A DNA stretch of 64,000 nt, taken from assembly GCF_024703995.1 (NCBI RefSeq), contig NZ_JAMXQV010000007.1, forward strand, positions 366,307 to 430,306, written 5' to 3'. This DNA comes from Amycolatopsis iheyensis. GTDB taxonomy: Bacteria > Actinomycetota > Actinomycetes > Mycobacteriales > Pseudonocardiaceae. Below are positions 36,165 to 44,903 of this stretch, in pieces (the first letter of the stretch is position 1; each line of letters begins with the position of its first letter). Under the pieces are notes generated by a model. The model was not told the DNA's origin, made no database searches, and was given only the letters and a program-made list of their open reading frames with translations. The translations under genes and the position numbers were made by a program.

Positions 36165-38165
36165 GTGCGCAGACCAGCCGAAGGCACCGACGACTCGCCC
36201 CCGTTGATCGGGGTCGAGAACATGAAGATGCCCGAATGGGCGCGCGTCGACGAACGCGTCGCGTCCGCGGGCTTCGGCCAAGCCGTGCGCGCGCTGCCCA
36301 CCGCGATCGCGGTCGTGCTGCGGCTGGCCTGGCGGACGTCACCACGGCTGACCCTGCTGGCCGGCTTCGTGCACGTCGTCTCGGGCTGCGTCACGGCGTT
36401 CGGGCTGCTCGCGACCGCGAACGTCTTCACCGCGCTGCTCGAACAAGGCCCCACACCGGAGCGCGTGCTGCAGTCGCTGCCCGCGATCGCCGTCGTCATG
36501 GGGTCGTACGCGGCGCGTGCGCTGCTCGACGCGGCGGTCGCGGCCGTCGAAGGCGCGCTGCGGCCCCGCGTCACCGCGGCGGCGGATGACGCGGTCACGG
36601 CGTCGGTCGTGCGCGTCGGGCTGATCGCGTTCGAAGACGCCGACTTCCGCGAGCTGGCGCGCCAAGGCGCCCGGTTCGGCGTGCGGGCCATCGAGACCAG
36701 CCTGCGCCGGCTGGCCGACCTGACGTCGTCGGTGATCTCGCTCGCGGCGGCGATGCTCACGGCCGGGCTGCTCAACCCGTGGCTGGCGCCGGTGCTCCTG
36801 CTCGCCGCGGCGGCCGACGGCTGGGCCGCCGCGCGCGTCGCGAAGCTGAACTACCGGCACTTCCTCGACACGGTCGGGCGCAACATCCGCAAGTCGGTCG
36901 TCGAGGAGGTCGCCACCTGGCGCTCGATGGCGCTCGAGCGGCATGCCCTGACGCTGCAGGAGCCGCTGCTCGGTGAGTACCGGCGCATCTCGCGCAGCCT
37001 CGTCCGCGAAGAGGTCCGGCTGGCGCACCGCAGCAACCTCGTGCGCACCACCGGCCGGGCGGCGGCCGGCTTCGGCACGGCGATCGCGTACCTGGTGCTC
37101 GGCTGGCTCCTCTACACCGGCGCGATGGAGCTGGCGCTGGCCGGCACGGCGGTGCTGGCGATGCGCACAGCGTCGACGGCGCTGTCCAACACCATGCGCG
37201 CGGTCAACGCGCTGTACGAGGACTCGTTCTACATCGGGTTCTACAACCAGCTGCTGGCCGAATCGGTGCGGCGGCAGCCACCGCCGACGTCGGTGCGCGC
37301 GCCGGCCGACCCGGCCGAAATCCGGCTGGAGGGCGTCACGTTCTCCTACCCGGGGCGGAAAAGCCCGGCACTGCACGACATCTCGGTGACGATCCGGCGC
37401 GGCGAAGTGGTCGCGCTCGTCGGCGAAAACGGCTCCGGCAAGACCACTCTCGGCAAGCTGCTGACCGGGCTCTACCCACCGGACGAGGGCACGGTGCGCT
37501 GGGACGGCGTCGACCTCGCGCTGGCGGACCCGGCGTCGGTGCACGCGAACATCGCGGTGATCGCGCAGGAGCCGGCGGAATGGCCGATGACGGCGGCGAA
37601 CAACATCACGGTCGGCCGGCTCGGCCGCGCGGACCCCGGCGGGCAGGCGTGGCGGGAGGCGGCCGGCTACTCGGGTGCGGACGAGGTGATCGAATCGTTG
37701 CCGGCCAAGGAGAACACGGTCCTGTCGAAGAAGTTCGACGAGGGCCACGACCTGTCCGGCGGCCAGTGGCAGCGCATGGGCATCGCCCGCGGCATCTACC
37801 GCGACGCATCGGTGCTGGTGGCCGACGAGCCGACGGCGGCACTCGACGCCCGCGCGGAGGCCCGGGTGTTCGCCGGGCTGCAGCACGCGAGCACGTCGAG
37901 CCGCGGCAAGCGCACCACGGTCCTGGTCACCCACCGGCTGGCCAACATCCGGTCGGCGGACCGGATCCTGGTGCTGGAGAAGGGAAGGCTGATCGAGGAG
38001 GGCACGCACGAGGAGCTGATCCGCGCGGGCGGGGTGTACCACGAGCTGTACGAAATCCAGGCACGCGCGTACCGCGGCGGGGCGGAGGTGCCGACGCCGC
38101 GCGTCAGAGACCGGCCGGGCACGGCTTCCCCAGCAGCGCGACGCCCCACACCGGGAACCGGGTAG
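36165..38165 (+). CDS. ABC exporter half-transporter (fused permease and ATPase)
   Basis: 666 residues. The membrane domain (about 40-360) has six predicted helices. The ATPase follows: Walker A GENGSGKTT, Q-loop AQEPAEWP, signature LSGGQWQRMGIARGIYRD, Walker B VLVADEPTAALD and H-loop VLVTHRLANI. It is a type IV exporter that would act as a homodimer or pair with another half-transporter. The GTG at 36165 is supported by the leaderless promoter. An ATG at 36222 is the alternative and gives 647 residues. No peptide precursor or partner gene is visible, so the cargo is unknown. Confidence 0.88.
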   Translation: MRRPAEGTDDSPPLIGVENMKMPEWARVDERVASAGFGQAVRALPTAIAVVLRLAWRTSPRLTLLAGFVHVVSGCVTAFGLLATANVFTALLEQGPTPERVLQSLPAIAVVMGSYAARALLDAAVAAVEGALRPRVTAAADDAVTASVVRVGLIAFEDADFRELARQGARFGVRAIETSLRRLADLTSSVISLAAAMLTAGLLNPWLAPVLLLAAAADGWAAARVAKLNYRHFLDTVGRNIRKSVVEEVATWRSMALERHALTLQEPLLGEYRRISRSLVREEVRLAHRSNLVRTTGRAAAGFGTAIAYLVLGWLLYTGAMELALAGTAVLAMRTASTALSNTMRAVNALYEDSFYIGFYNQLLAESVRRQPPPTSVRAPADPAEIRLEGVTFSYPGRKSPALHDISVTIRRGEVVALVGENGSGKTTLGKLLTGLYPPDEGTVRWDGVDLALADPASVHANIAVIAQEPAEWPMTAANNITVGRLGRADPGGQAWREAAGYSGADEVIESLPAKENTVLSKKFDEGHDLSGGQWQRMGIARGIYRDASVLVADEPTAALDARAEARVFAGLQHASTSSRGKRTTVLVTHRLANIRSADRILVLEKGRLIEEGTHEELIRAGGVYHELYEIQARAYRGGAEVPTPRVRDRPGTASPAARRPTPGTG

Positions 38166-38540
38166 GTCGCCGTGAATGCCCCCTGACCGACGAGTACGGC
38201 GCCGCCGCCCACACCAGCCGACCGGAAACCACGCTCCGCGCCGGCCCGACACCGGCCGGCCCGAGGCACACCCGGCGCCGCCCACCCGAATCGCTTCGCC
38301 TCCGCGGCCGCCAACACAGCCGCCGCAACACCACACCCGCCGCCGCCGACCTGGGCCGCCCCCGCAATCACCCACCCGGTCGCTCCCCGGGCCAGTCTCC
38401 CCACCACAAAGCCCACCGCGGCTCGCCGGAGCGGGTGAGCCGGATCCCCCGCAGGACGGTGGATTTCCGCACCCGGCCAGCGGATTTACCCCGCCCACCC
38501 CGCGGGGCAGACTGGCCTGCCGAAGCTCCGAGGAGGCCCG
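38166..38540. other. Intergenic region without a supported gene
   Basis: 375 bp of proline-codon-like C+G-rich sequence with open frames in several phases but no ribosome site, conserved motif or consistent codon bias. GAGGAGG just before 38541 is the ribosome site of the acyltransferase. A promoter must lie here, but I cannot place it. Confidence 0.5.
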
Positions 38541-40016
38541 ATGCGCCAGCTCACCGCCCTGGACGTGCAGTTCCTCAACGCCGAGTCCACCACCACGACC
38601 GGGCACGTCGGCGGCCTCTCGATCCTCGACCCCGCCACCGCGCCCGGCGGCGATCTCACCCTCGACGACCTGCGCGACCTCATCGGCGACCGGCTCCACC
38701 TCGCGAAGCCGCTCCGCTGGCGGCTGCTGCCCGTCCCGCTCGGGCTCGACCACCCGTACTGGATCGACGATCCCGAGTTCGACCTCGAGTTCCACGTCCG
38801 CGAGATCGCGCTGCCCGCACCCGGCGACGAACGGCAGCTCGCCGAGCAGATCGCGCGGCTGACCGCACGACCGCTCGACCGGCGGCGCCCGCTGTGGGAG
38901 GCCTACCTGATCCACGGCCTGCCGGACGGCCGCAAAGCCGTCTACACGAAGGTCCACCATAGCGCCATCGACGGCGTCTCCGGGGCCGAGCTCATCGGCG
39001 TCCTCATGGACACCACCGCCGAGCCACCACCGCGAAAACCGCCCGCGAAACCGCAAAAAGCACCCATCCCCTCCCCGGCGGCACTCGCCTTCAACGGCGC
39101 GAAGAAGCTCGCGCTGCACCCCGTCAAGGCCGCCCTCCAGGTGCCGAAGCTGCTCCAGCACATCGACGAGGTGCCCGGCCTCGGCCGCTACCCCGGCGTC
39201 GGGCTGCTCGCGAAGGCCGGCAGCGTGCTCAACCGCGTCACCCGCCAGGGCGCCGGCCGCCACGAAGCCGACCGGCCGCGGCTCGTCGCGCCCGACACGC
39301 CGTTCAACGGCCCGATCAGCCCGCACCGGCGGTTCGCCTACGGCTCGCTGCCGCTCGACGAGGTCAAGCGGGTCAAGAACGCGTTCGGCGTCACGGTGAA
39401 CGACGTCGTGATGGCGTTGTGCGCCACCGTCCTGCGCCGATGGCTCGTCGACCACGACGCGCTGCCCGAACAACCGCTCGTCGCCCTCGTTCCGCTGTCC
39501 GTCCGCACGCCCGAACAGGCGAAGGACGCCGGGAACCAGGTGTCCGTGATGCTCGCGCCGCTGCCGACGCACCTCGCCGACCCCGCCGCGCGGCTGGCCG
39601 AGGTCACCAGCGCGATGGTCGCCGCGAAGCTGCGGTACCAGCCGCTGCCCGCGTCGTGGCTGGTCGACTTCAGCGGGATGCTCCCGGCCGCGCTCGGCGG
39701 GCTCGCCGCGCGCGCCACCATGAAGTTCCTCGGCGCGACGACACCGGTGGTCAACCTGGTCGTGTCGAACGTCCCCGGGTCGCAGAAACCGCTGTACCTC
39801 GCCGGCGCGCGGCTGCTCGCGAACTACCCGGTCTCCGCGATCACCGACGCGAGTGGCGGCCTGAACATCACCGTGATGTCCTACGACGGCGAGCTGGACT
39901 TCGGGTTCGTCACGTGCCGCGAGCTGATCCCCGACGTCTGGGACCTGATCGACCACCTGCACGACGCCCTGGCCGAGCTCACCAAGCTGGCGGCGGAGCA
40001 CACCCGGGAGGCCTGA
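38541..40016 (+). CDS. WS/DGAT-type O-acyltransferase
   Basis: 491 residues. The catalytic H-H-x-x-x-D-G is in TKVHHSAIDGVSG (about 137-149). LTALDVQFLNAES at the N-terminus and NLVVSNVPGSQKPLY near residue 407 are further family signatures. These enzymes make wax esters or triacylglycerol from acyl-CoA and alcohol or diacylglycerol, for lipid storage. Pro-rich linker residues 155-175 separate the two acyltransferase lobes. The start has GAGGAGG at 7 bases. The stop overlaps the ATG of the hydrolase gene (TGATG), so the two are coupled. Confidence 0.92.
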   Translation: MRQLTALDVQFLNAESTTTTGHVGGLSILDPATAPGGDLTLDDLRDLIGDRLHLAKPLRWRLLPVPLGLDHPYWIDDPEFDLEFHVREIALPAPGDERQLAEQIARLTARPLDRRRPLWEAYLIHGLPDGRKAVYTKVHHSAIDGVSGAELIGVLMDTTAEPPPRKPPAKPQKAPIPSPAALAFNGAKKLALHPVKAALQVPKLLQHIDEVPGLGRYPGVGLLAKAGSVLNRVTRQGAGRHEADRPRLVAPDTPFNGPISPHRRFAYGSLPLDEVKRVKNAFGVTVNDVVMALCATVLRRWLVDHDALPEQPLVALVPLSVRTPEQAKDAGNQVSVMLAPLPTHLADPAARLAEVTSAMVAAKLRYQPLPASWLVDFSGMLPAALGGLAARATMKFLGATTPVVNLVVSNVPGSQKPLYLAGARLLANYPVSAITDASGGLNITVMSYDGELDFGFVTCRELIPDVWDLIDHLHDALAELTKLAAEHTREA

Positions 40017-40894
40017 TGGCGGAGCGCGTCGCGACGGTCGACGGCGTCGAGCTGTGTTACGAGACGTTCGGCGGCGGCCGGCCGCTGCTGCTCGTGATGG
40101 GTCTCGGCGCGCCGATGATCTGGTGGGACGAAGAGTTCTGCGAAAGCCTTGCCGCGCAAGGGTTCCACGTGATCCGGTTCGACAACCGGGACGCCGGGCG
40201 GTCGAGCCGGATGCGTGGCCGCGCCAACCTCGCGCAGGCGTACCTGCTGCGGCGTTCGCCGTACTCGCTGGCGGACATGGCCGCCGACGCCGCCGGGCTG
40301 CTGACCGCGCTGGACGTCCCGGCCGCGCACGTCGCCGGGGCGTCGATGGGCGGGATGATCGCGCAGACGCTCGCCGTCCGGCACCCCGAGCGCGTGCTCT
40401 CGCTGACGTCGATCATGTCCAGCACCGGCGCCCGGCTGGTCGGGCGGCCGAGCCCGAAGGCGATGTCGATGCTGCTGAGCGCGCCACCGAAGAACCGCGC
40501 CGGGTACGTCGAGCTGCTGCTCCGGACGTTCCGGCTGATCGGCTCGCCGGGCTACCCGTTCGACGAAACCCGGATGCGCGAGCGGGCCGAGCGCACGTAC
40601 GACCGCGGCGTGCACCCGGGCGGCACGCTCCGCCAGCTCGCGGCGATCATGGCCGACCGCGACCGCGGGCCGGGTCTGCGCAAGGTGCGGGTGCCGTCGC
40701 TGGTGGTGCACGGCGCCCGCGACCCACTGGTGCACGTCTCTGGCGGCCGCGCGACGGCCCGCGCACTCCCGGGCGCGGACCTCGACATCGTCCCGGGCAT
40801 GGGCCACGACCTGCCCCGCGCGGTCTGGCCCCGGGTGGTCAAGGGCATCACCCGCATCGCCGACCGTGCGGAAACAGCGCACACACGTGACTGA
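40016..40894 (+). CDS. Alpha/beta hydrolase coupled to the acyltransferase
   Basis: 292 residues. The oxyanion region is LLLVMGLGAPMIWWDEEF, the nucleophile elbow G-A-S-M-G-G (about 103-108), the acid in VHGARDPLVHVSG and the His in GMGHDLPRAVW, giving a complete triad. The family covers esterases and lipases. Coupling to a WS/DGAT gene suggests turnover of stored lipid. The last codons run into the first unit of a 21-bp repeat array. Confidence 0.85.
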   Translation: MAERVATVDGVELCYETFGGGRPLLLVMGLGAPMIWWDEEFCESLAAQGFHVIRFDNRDAGRSSRMRGRANLAQAYLLRRSPYSLADMAADAAGLLTALDVPAAHVAGASMGGMIAQTLAVRHPERVLSLTSIMSSTGARLVGRPSPKAMSMLLSAPPKNRAGYVELLLRTFRLIGSPGYPFDETRMRERAERTYDRGVHPGGTLRQLAAIMADRDRGPGLRKVRVPSLVVHGARDPLVHVSGGRATARALPGADLDIVPGMGHDLPRAVWPRVVKGITRIADRAETAHTRD

Positions 40895-41070
40895 AGAGGC
40901 ATCACGCGTGATTGAGCGGGCATCACCCGTGTCTGGAGGGGCATCACGCGTGCCTGGAGGGTCGGCTCGCGTACCTGGACGGTCGGCTCGCCGGCCGACT
41001 CTCCAGGTACGCCGGCCGACTCTCCAGGTACGCCGGCCGACTCTCCAGGTACGCGAGCCGACTCTCCCGG
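40877..41070. repeat. 21-bp tandem array that reverses orientation between convergent genes
   Basis: Nine or so 21-bp units fill the space from the end of the hydrolase gene to the stop of the next gene. Units at 40898, 40919 and 40940 contain GGCATCACSCGTG. The unit at 40961 and a partial one at 40982 contain GTCGGCTCGCGTACCTGGA-type sequence. From 40991 three exact copies (40991, 41012, 41033) of the opposite orientation follow (CCGGCCGACTCTCCAGGTAC), then a partial copy ending at 41070. The two halves are complementary and can fold into a long hairpin. Confidence 0.9.
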
Positions 41071-41826
41071 TCAGGTGGCGAGGGTGATCGAGCCCAGATG
41101 GGAGAAGTGGGCCGCGACTCGGGTGCCCGGGTTCAGCGGGACCGCGTCCGTCATGCCGCCGGTCAGGACCAGCCAGCCCGGCTCCAGGGCCAGGCCGCGC
41201 GCGCCCAGGGCGTTCGCCGCCAGCGCCAGCGCCTCCGCCGGGTGGCCCTGGACCGCCGCGCCGGTCGCCGTGTCGACGATCTGGCCGTCGACCTCCAGCA
41301 GGGCCGCTTCCAGCGAAAGGTCCAGCGACGAAGGCGGCAAGCCGACCGGGCCCACGCTGAAGAAGGCCGACGAGCCGTTGTCCGCGACGGCGTCCGGGAG
41401 CGTGAAGCGGTAGTCCGCGTACCGGCTGTCGATGACCTCGATACCGCCGTACACGCGATCCACCGCGGCCAACGCGGAAGCCGCCGTGACACCCGGACCC
41501 GCCAGCCGGCGCCCGAGCACGAAAACCAGCTCCGGCTCGGCACGCGGGTGGATCAGCGACGGCACCGGGACACCCGCCGGCAGCACCATCGCGTCGGTGA
41601 GCCAGGCCAGCAGCGGCGCGTCGATGCCCATCCGCTGCTGCTTCGCCCGGGACGTCAGCCCGAGCTTCAGCCCGATCAGCGTCTCGCCGCGTTCGCGCCG
41701 CAGCCGCAGGGCCTCGTCCTGGATCGCGTACGCCGTGTCGACGTCCAGCCCGGGCCAGTCTTCCGAAAGCGGTGAACGCTCCGAAGTCGTCCCCAGCAGC
41801 GCCGCGGCCGCCTCGCGCACGTTCAT
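41071..41826 (-). CDS. 4-Oxalocrotonate decarboxylase-type enzyme (DmpH/XylI-like)
   Basis: 251 residues of the FAH-related hydratase/decarboxylase fold. LIGLKLGLTSRAKQQRMGID (about 50-69) matches the metal- and substrate-binding strand, where the decarboxylase branch has K-x-G-L-T-S-R-A-K. PELVFVLGRRL carries the conserved E-x-x-x-F metal ligand. In meta-cleavage of catechols it decarboxylates 2-oxo-hex-4-enedioate. Its ATG overlaps the stop of the hydratase gene (ATGA); in known pathways the two proteins form a complex. The stop touches the repeat array. Confidence 0.85.
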   Translation of the reverse strand: MNVREAAAALLGTTSERSPLSEDWPGLDVDTAYAIQDEALRLRRERGETLIGLKLGLTSRAKQQRMGIDAPLLAWLTDAMVLPAGVPVPSLIHPRAEPELVFVLGRRLAGPGVTAASALAAVDRVYGGIEVIDSRYADYRFTLPDAVADNGSSAFFSVGPVGLPPSSLDLSLEAALLEVDGQIVDTATGAAVQGHPAEALALAANALGARGLALEPGWLVLTGGMTDAVPLNPGTRVAAHFSHLGSITLAT

Positions 41827-42617
41827 GCTTCCTCCGACGAAAAGACGGCGGTGACACTGCCCAGCCCGGCGATGGTCGCGACGACCGTGTCGCCCGGCGA
41901 GACCGGGATCGCCCGGGTCATCGACCCCGGCAGCACGACGTGCCCGGGTTCGAGCGTGACGCCCAGCGGCCCGACCGTGTTCGCCAGCCAGACCAGCGAG
42001 TTCAACGGCGACCCGAGCACCGCGCCACCCGCGCCGGTCGCCGCCACCGAACCGTTCTGGTACAGCACGCAGCCGGCCAGCCGCAGGTCCGCGTCCCGCA
42101 GCGCCGTCGGGCGGCTGCCCAGCACCACCCCGCCGGACGACGCGTTGTCCGCGATCGTGTCGAACAGCGAGATCTTCCAGTCCTGGATCCGCGAGTCGAC
42201 GATCTCCAGCGACGGCAGCACGAAGTCGACCGCCCGCACCGCGTCCGCGACCGTGACGCCGGGGCCGCGCAGCGCCGACCCGAGCACGAACGCGATCTCG
42301 GGCTCGATCCGCGGCTGCAGGAACGCCGTCGTCGGGATCGGCTGGTGCTCCAGGTGGAACATGCCGCCGGTCAGGTGCCCGTAGTCGGGCTGGTCGACGC
42401 CCATCTGCCGCTGCATCGCGGCCGACGCGAGCCCGACCTTGTGCCCGCGGACGGCGTCACCGCCCTCGACCCACTGCCGCACCTGCTCCTGCTGGATCCG
42501 GTAGGCGTCCTCGACGCCGGCGTCCGGGTAGGTCTTGATCAGCGGCTCGATCGGCTCGCGTGTCGCATAGGCCCGCGCCAGTAGGGCGGCGGCCTCCTGC
42601 ACCTTGCTGACGTCCAC
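41823..42617 (-). CDS. 2-Keto-4-pentenoate hydratase (DmpE/MhpD-like)
   Basis: 264 residues. VRGHKVGLASAAMQRQMGVDQPDYG (first part about 58-75) and EPEIAFVLG with SLEIVDSRIQDWKI are hydratase signatures. It adds water to 2-hydroxypenta-2,4-dienoate in the catechol meta-cleavage pathway. The GTG at 42617 was chosen because the longer frame runs into the divergent VOC gene. It leads a two-gene operon with the decarboxylase and shares a promoter region, with a MarR-type palindrome, with the VOC gene. Confidence 0.85.
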   Translation of the reverse strand: MDVSKVQEAAALLARAYATREPIEPLIKTYPDAGVEDAYRIQQEQVRQWVEGGDAVRGHKVGLASAAMQRQMGVDQPDYGHLTGGMFHLEHQPIPTTAFLQPRIEPEIAFVLGSALRGPGVTVADAVRAVDFVLPSLEIVDSRIQDWKISLFDTIADNASSGGVVLGSRPTALRDADLRLAGCVLYQNGSVAATGAGGAVLGSPLNSLVWLANTVGPLGVTLEPGHVVLPGSMTRAIPVSPGDTVVATIAGLGSVTAVFSSEEA

Positions 42618-42691
42618 GGGCGGAACTCTGCCGCGCACGCACCCCGCACACAAGCCCGCATGTTCCACCCAGCGGAACTCTCGCCAGACAA

Positions 42692-42712
42692 CCTCTTGCG
42701 CGCGAGATAAAT
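42692..42712. promoter_or_regulatory. Second copy of the MarR-type operator
   Basis: TCTTGCGCGCGAGA with flanking CC and TAAAT matches the mhq-locus operator at 22120-22140 in 18 of 21 positions. It lies between the hydratase gene and the divergent VOC gene. Confidence 0.7.
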
Positions 42713-42756
42713 GGAGCGTACCGTTCGAGGCACCACCAGGAAGGGACGTGAGGGAC

Positions 42757-43260
42757 ATGGCACCGACCCAGGCCGAGGTCACCAAGCTCGCCGAAGTCCG
42801 CGACGAGCTGCGGCAGCGCCACCTGCGCCCGGCCGCCGACCGCCCGGCGACGAACGGGCGCGGCATCCACCACACCGCGCTGATCTCCAGCGACGTCGAG
42901 CGGACCATCGGGTTCTACCAGGACATCCTCGGCTTCCCGCTCACCGAGCTGATCGAGAACCGCGACTACCCCGGCTCCAGCCACTTCTTCTTCGACGTCG
43001 GCAACGGCAACGCGGTCGCGTTCTTCGACCTGCCCGGTCTGGACCTCGGCCCGTACGCGGAAGTCCTCGGTGGACTGCACCACCTGGCCCTGTCCGTCAC
43101 GCCCGAACGGTGGAGCGCGATCAAGGACAAGCTCGACGAAGCCGGCGTGCAGTACCTGCTGGAGAGCAAGACGTCCATCTACCTGTCCGATCCGGACGGT
43201 GCCCGCGTCGAGCTGATCTCCGACCCGCTCGGGGAGATGTACGGCGAGAAGATCGGCTGA
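42757..43260 (+). CDS. VOC-family protein, extradiol-dioxygenase-like
   Basis: 167 residues. A 35-residue helical lead is followed by the VOC module: GIHHTALISSDVERTIGFYQ (20 residues, first metal His in the H-H pair), GGLHHLALSV (second His) and DPDGARVELIS (Glu). The site is therefore complete for Fe or Mn. Single-module proteins of this size occur as type I extradiol dioxygenases and lyases. The position opposite hydratase and decarboxylase genes suggests ring cleavage of a catechol-like compound. The ATG follows GTGAGGGAC. Confidence 0.8.
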   Translation: MAPTQAEVTKLAEVRDELRQRHLRPAADRPATNGRGIHHTALISSDVERTIGFYQDILGFPLTELIENRDYPGSSHFFFDVGNGNAVAFFDLPGLDLGPYAEVLGGLHHLALSVTPERWSAIKDKLDEAGVQYLLESKTSIYLSDPDGARVELISDPLGEMYGEKIG

Positions 43261-43316
43261 AACCGTGTTCTGGACGTCGCGCGCCGTTTAGCCTGTGCGC
43301 GACGTCTGGAGGTCCG

Positions 43317-43889
43317 ATGGCCGATTGGTCGCTCTCCCGCGCGAAGGCCCGGCTCGATCACCGCGAGCGGCTCGACGAGCTGACCGCGCGCACCCGCTTC
43401 GAAGTGCGGCTGCACCTGAACGAGCCGGCGACGAACGGCGCCTACGACGAGCTCACGAGCATCTTCGCGATCGGGCACGGCGAGTGCGCCGCGCTCCTGG
43501 CGCACCAACGGCTCCTCCCGCTGTGGGAACGGCTGCTGCTGGCCCGGTACGCGCGGCGCCTGCACGGCAAGGCGATCACCCGCAGTGTCGGGGTGGTGCC
43601 GGCCGAGGTCGCGCCGCAGGCCGCCCGCGCGTTCGGCGCGGAAATCGCCGAGCTCGCGCCGGACTCCGGGGACACCGGCGCCAAGTACGACCTGCAGGGC
43701 CGCGGCCTGCTGACGGTGTTCCGCATCGCCGTCGGCGCCAAGGGCGCGGCCTGGCCCGACCAGCACGAGGTCGCGACGACGTCCGCGCGCAACATCCTCA
43801 CCTGCGCCGCGACCTTCGCCCGCCGCAAGCCGTGGCACGTGGTCTGGCCGGTCTACCGCGTCCGCGGCCTGCGGCTCTGGAAGCTTTGA
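43317..43889 (+). CDS. Unknown soluble protein, 190 residues
   Basis: I do not recognise the family. It is a basic protein with no signal peptide or membrane helix. The N-terminus is helical (SLSRAKARLDHRERLDELTA), the centre contains GHGECAALLAHQRLLPLWERLLLARYARRL (first part), and the C-terminal third alternates short strands (YDLQGRGLLTVFRIAVGA). The ATG follows TGGAGGTCCG at an ideal distance, and codon use matches the neighbours, so it is real. It lies between the VOC gene and a CoA-binding protein gene on the same strand. Confidence 0.65.
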   Translation: MADWSLSRAKARLDHRERLDELTARTRFEVRLHLNEPATNGAYDELTSIFAIGHGECAALLAHQRLLPLWERLLLARYARRLHGKAITRSVGVVPAEVAPQAARAFGAEIAELAPDSGDTGAKYDLQGRGLLTVFRIAVGAKGAAWPDQHEVATTSARNILTCAATFARRKPWHVVWPVYRVRGLRLWKL

Positions 43890-43912
43890 CGGGCCCCGCG
43901 CGTTCTACCGGT

Positions 43913-44314
43913 ATGAAGGCAGAGGAGATCCTCGAAGGCGCGAAGACCATCGCCGTCGTCGGCTTGAGCCGTGACCCGGCGAAGGCCGCGCACGGCGTCC
44001 CGGCGGTGCTGCAGGCGCACGGCTTCCGCATCATCCCGGTGCACCCGACCGCGACCGAGCTGCTCGGCGAGCAGGTCTACCGGTCGCTGAAGGACATCCC
44101 GGAGCCGGTCGACCTCGTCGACGTCTTCCGGCCGTCTCCCGAGGCGCCCGGCATCGCGCGCGAGGCCGTCGAGATCGGCGCGAAGGCGCTGTGGCTGCAG
44201 CAGGGCATCGTCTCCGCCGAAGCGCGCCGCATCGCCGAAGAGGGCGGGCTCGAGTACGTCGAGAACCGCTGCACCGCCGTGGTTCGCGCGACGGCGGCGA
44301 TCTCCAGGAACTAG
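43913..44314 (+). CDS. CoA-binding-domain protein (YccU-like)
   Basis: 133 residues, a single Rossmann-like CoA-binding domain. TIAVVGLSRDPAKAAHGVPA opens it with the G-x-S-x-x-P-x-K loop. GFRIIPVHPTATELLGEQVY and LVDVFRPSPEAP follow, and ALWLQQGIVSAEA is the strand-turn before the last helix. These proteins bind CoA or a nucleotide; their role is unknown. The stop overlaps the convergent NHL gene by 4 bases. Confidence 0.85.
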   Translation: MKAEEILEGAKTIAVVGLSRDPAKAAHGVPAVLQAHGFRIIPVHPTATELLGEQVYRSLKDIPEPVDLVDVFRPSPEAPGIAREAVEIGAKALWLQQGIVSAEARRIAEEGGLEYVENRCTAVVRATAAISRN

Positions 44315-44829
44315 GGTCCGATGTGGACGATCCGGTGGTTGGCGGGGTCGGCCACCCACACCCCGCCAGCGCCGTCTTCGGCGACGTCGCGCGCCGAGCC
44401 AGGCCATTCGACGGCGTCGGCCAGCGCCGCGCCGGTGCGGGTGTCGAAGCGGGCGATGCGCCCGGCGTCGTCGACCAGCAGCCGCCCGGCCGGCTCCCAC
44501 GCGACCGCGCGTGGCCGCTCGAACGGCCCGAACTCGCGCACGAACCCGCCCTGCCACGAGTACTGCGCCACCCGCCGGTTGCCGGTGTCGGCGACGTAGA
44601 CGTTGCCCGCCGCGTCGAGCGCGACCCCCTCCGGCGCCCTGAGCCGCCCGGCCAGGACGCGCACCAGCGCGCCATCGCGGGTGAACGCCTGCACGCGGTC
44701 ATTGCCCGTGTCCGCGACCCACACCCGGCCGCGCGCGTCGACGGCGATCCCCGACGGCGCGGCGAACCGGCCCGGGCCGGCGCCGGGTCCGCCGAACACG
44801 CGCGGGGGCGCGGCTTCGCTGGTGGTCAC
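44311..44829 (-). CDS. NHL-repeat beta-propeller protein
   Basis: 172 residues with about four NHL blades: FAAPSGIAVDARGRVWVADT, LRAPEGVALDAAGNVYVADT, then two weaker blades ending VWVADPANHRIVHIG. The D-x-x-G-x-(V/L)-W-V-A-D-T-x-N pattern is textbook. With only four blades it is half a propeller and may dimerise. The GTG at 44829 precedes the first blade closely. A longer frame to 44916 would add residues without a motif. No signal peptide is seen. Confidence 0.7.
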   Translation of the reverse strand: MTTSEAAPPRVFGGPGAGPGRFAAPSGIAVDARGRVWVADTGNDRVQAFTRDGALVRVLAGRLRAPEGVALDAAGNVYVADTGNRRVAQYSWQGGFVREFGPFERPRAVAWEPAGRLLVDDAGRIARFDTRTGAALADAVEWPGSARDVAEDGAGGVWVADPANHRIVHIGP

Positions 44830-44903
44830 GGCGCCAGGATGACCGACCACGAGCGGTGCCCGCCAGTACCGAAAAGAGTGTTCAAGAGCTGTTCCGCCGA
44901 CGC

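Noticed and set aside
38166..38540. A degraded gene between the ABC exporter and the acyltransferase
   Set aside because: Proline- and arginine-rich frames occur in all phases, and nothing matches a known domain, so composition alone explains them.
36339..40001. A very long open frame on the minus strand (1220 codons) opposite the ABC exporter and acyltransferase
   Set aside because: It is low-complexity Arg/Gly/Val sequence without motifs. Both opposite-strand genes have complete catalytic motifs and ribosome sites or promoters. Long antisense frames are normal at this G+C content.
40877..41070. CRISPR array
   Set aside because: The 21-bp units are directly adjacent without spacers, reverse orientation midway, and no cas genes are present.
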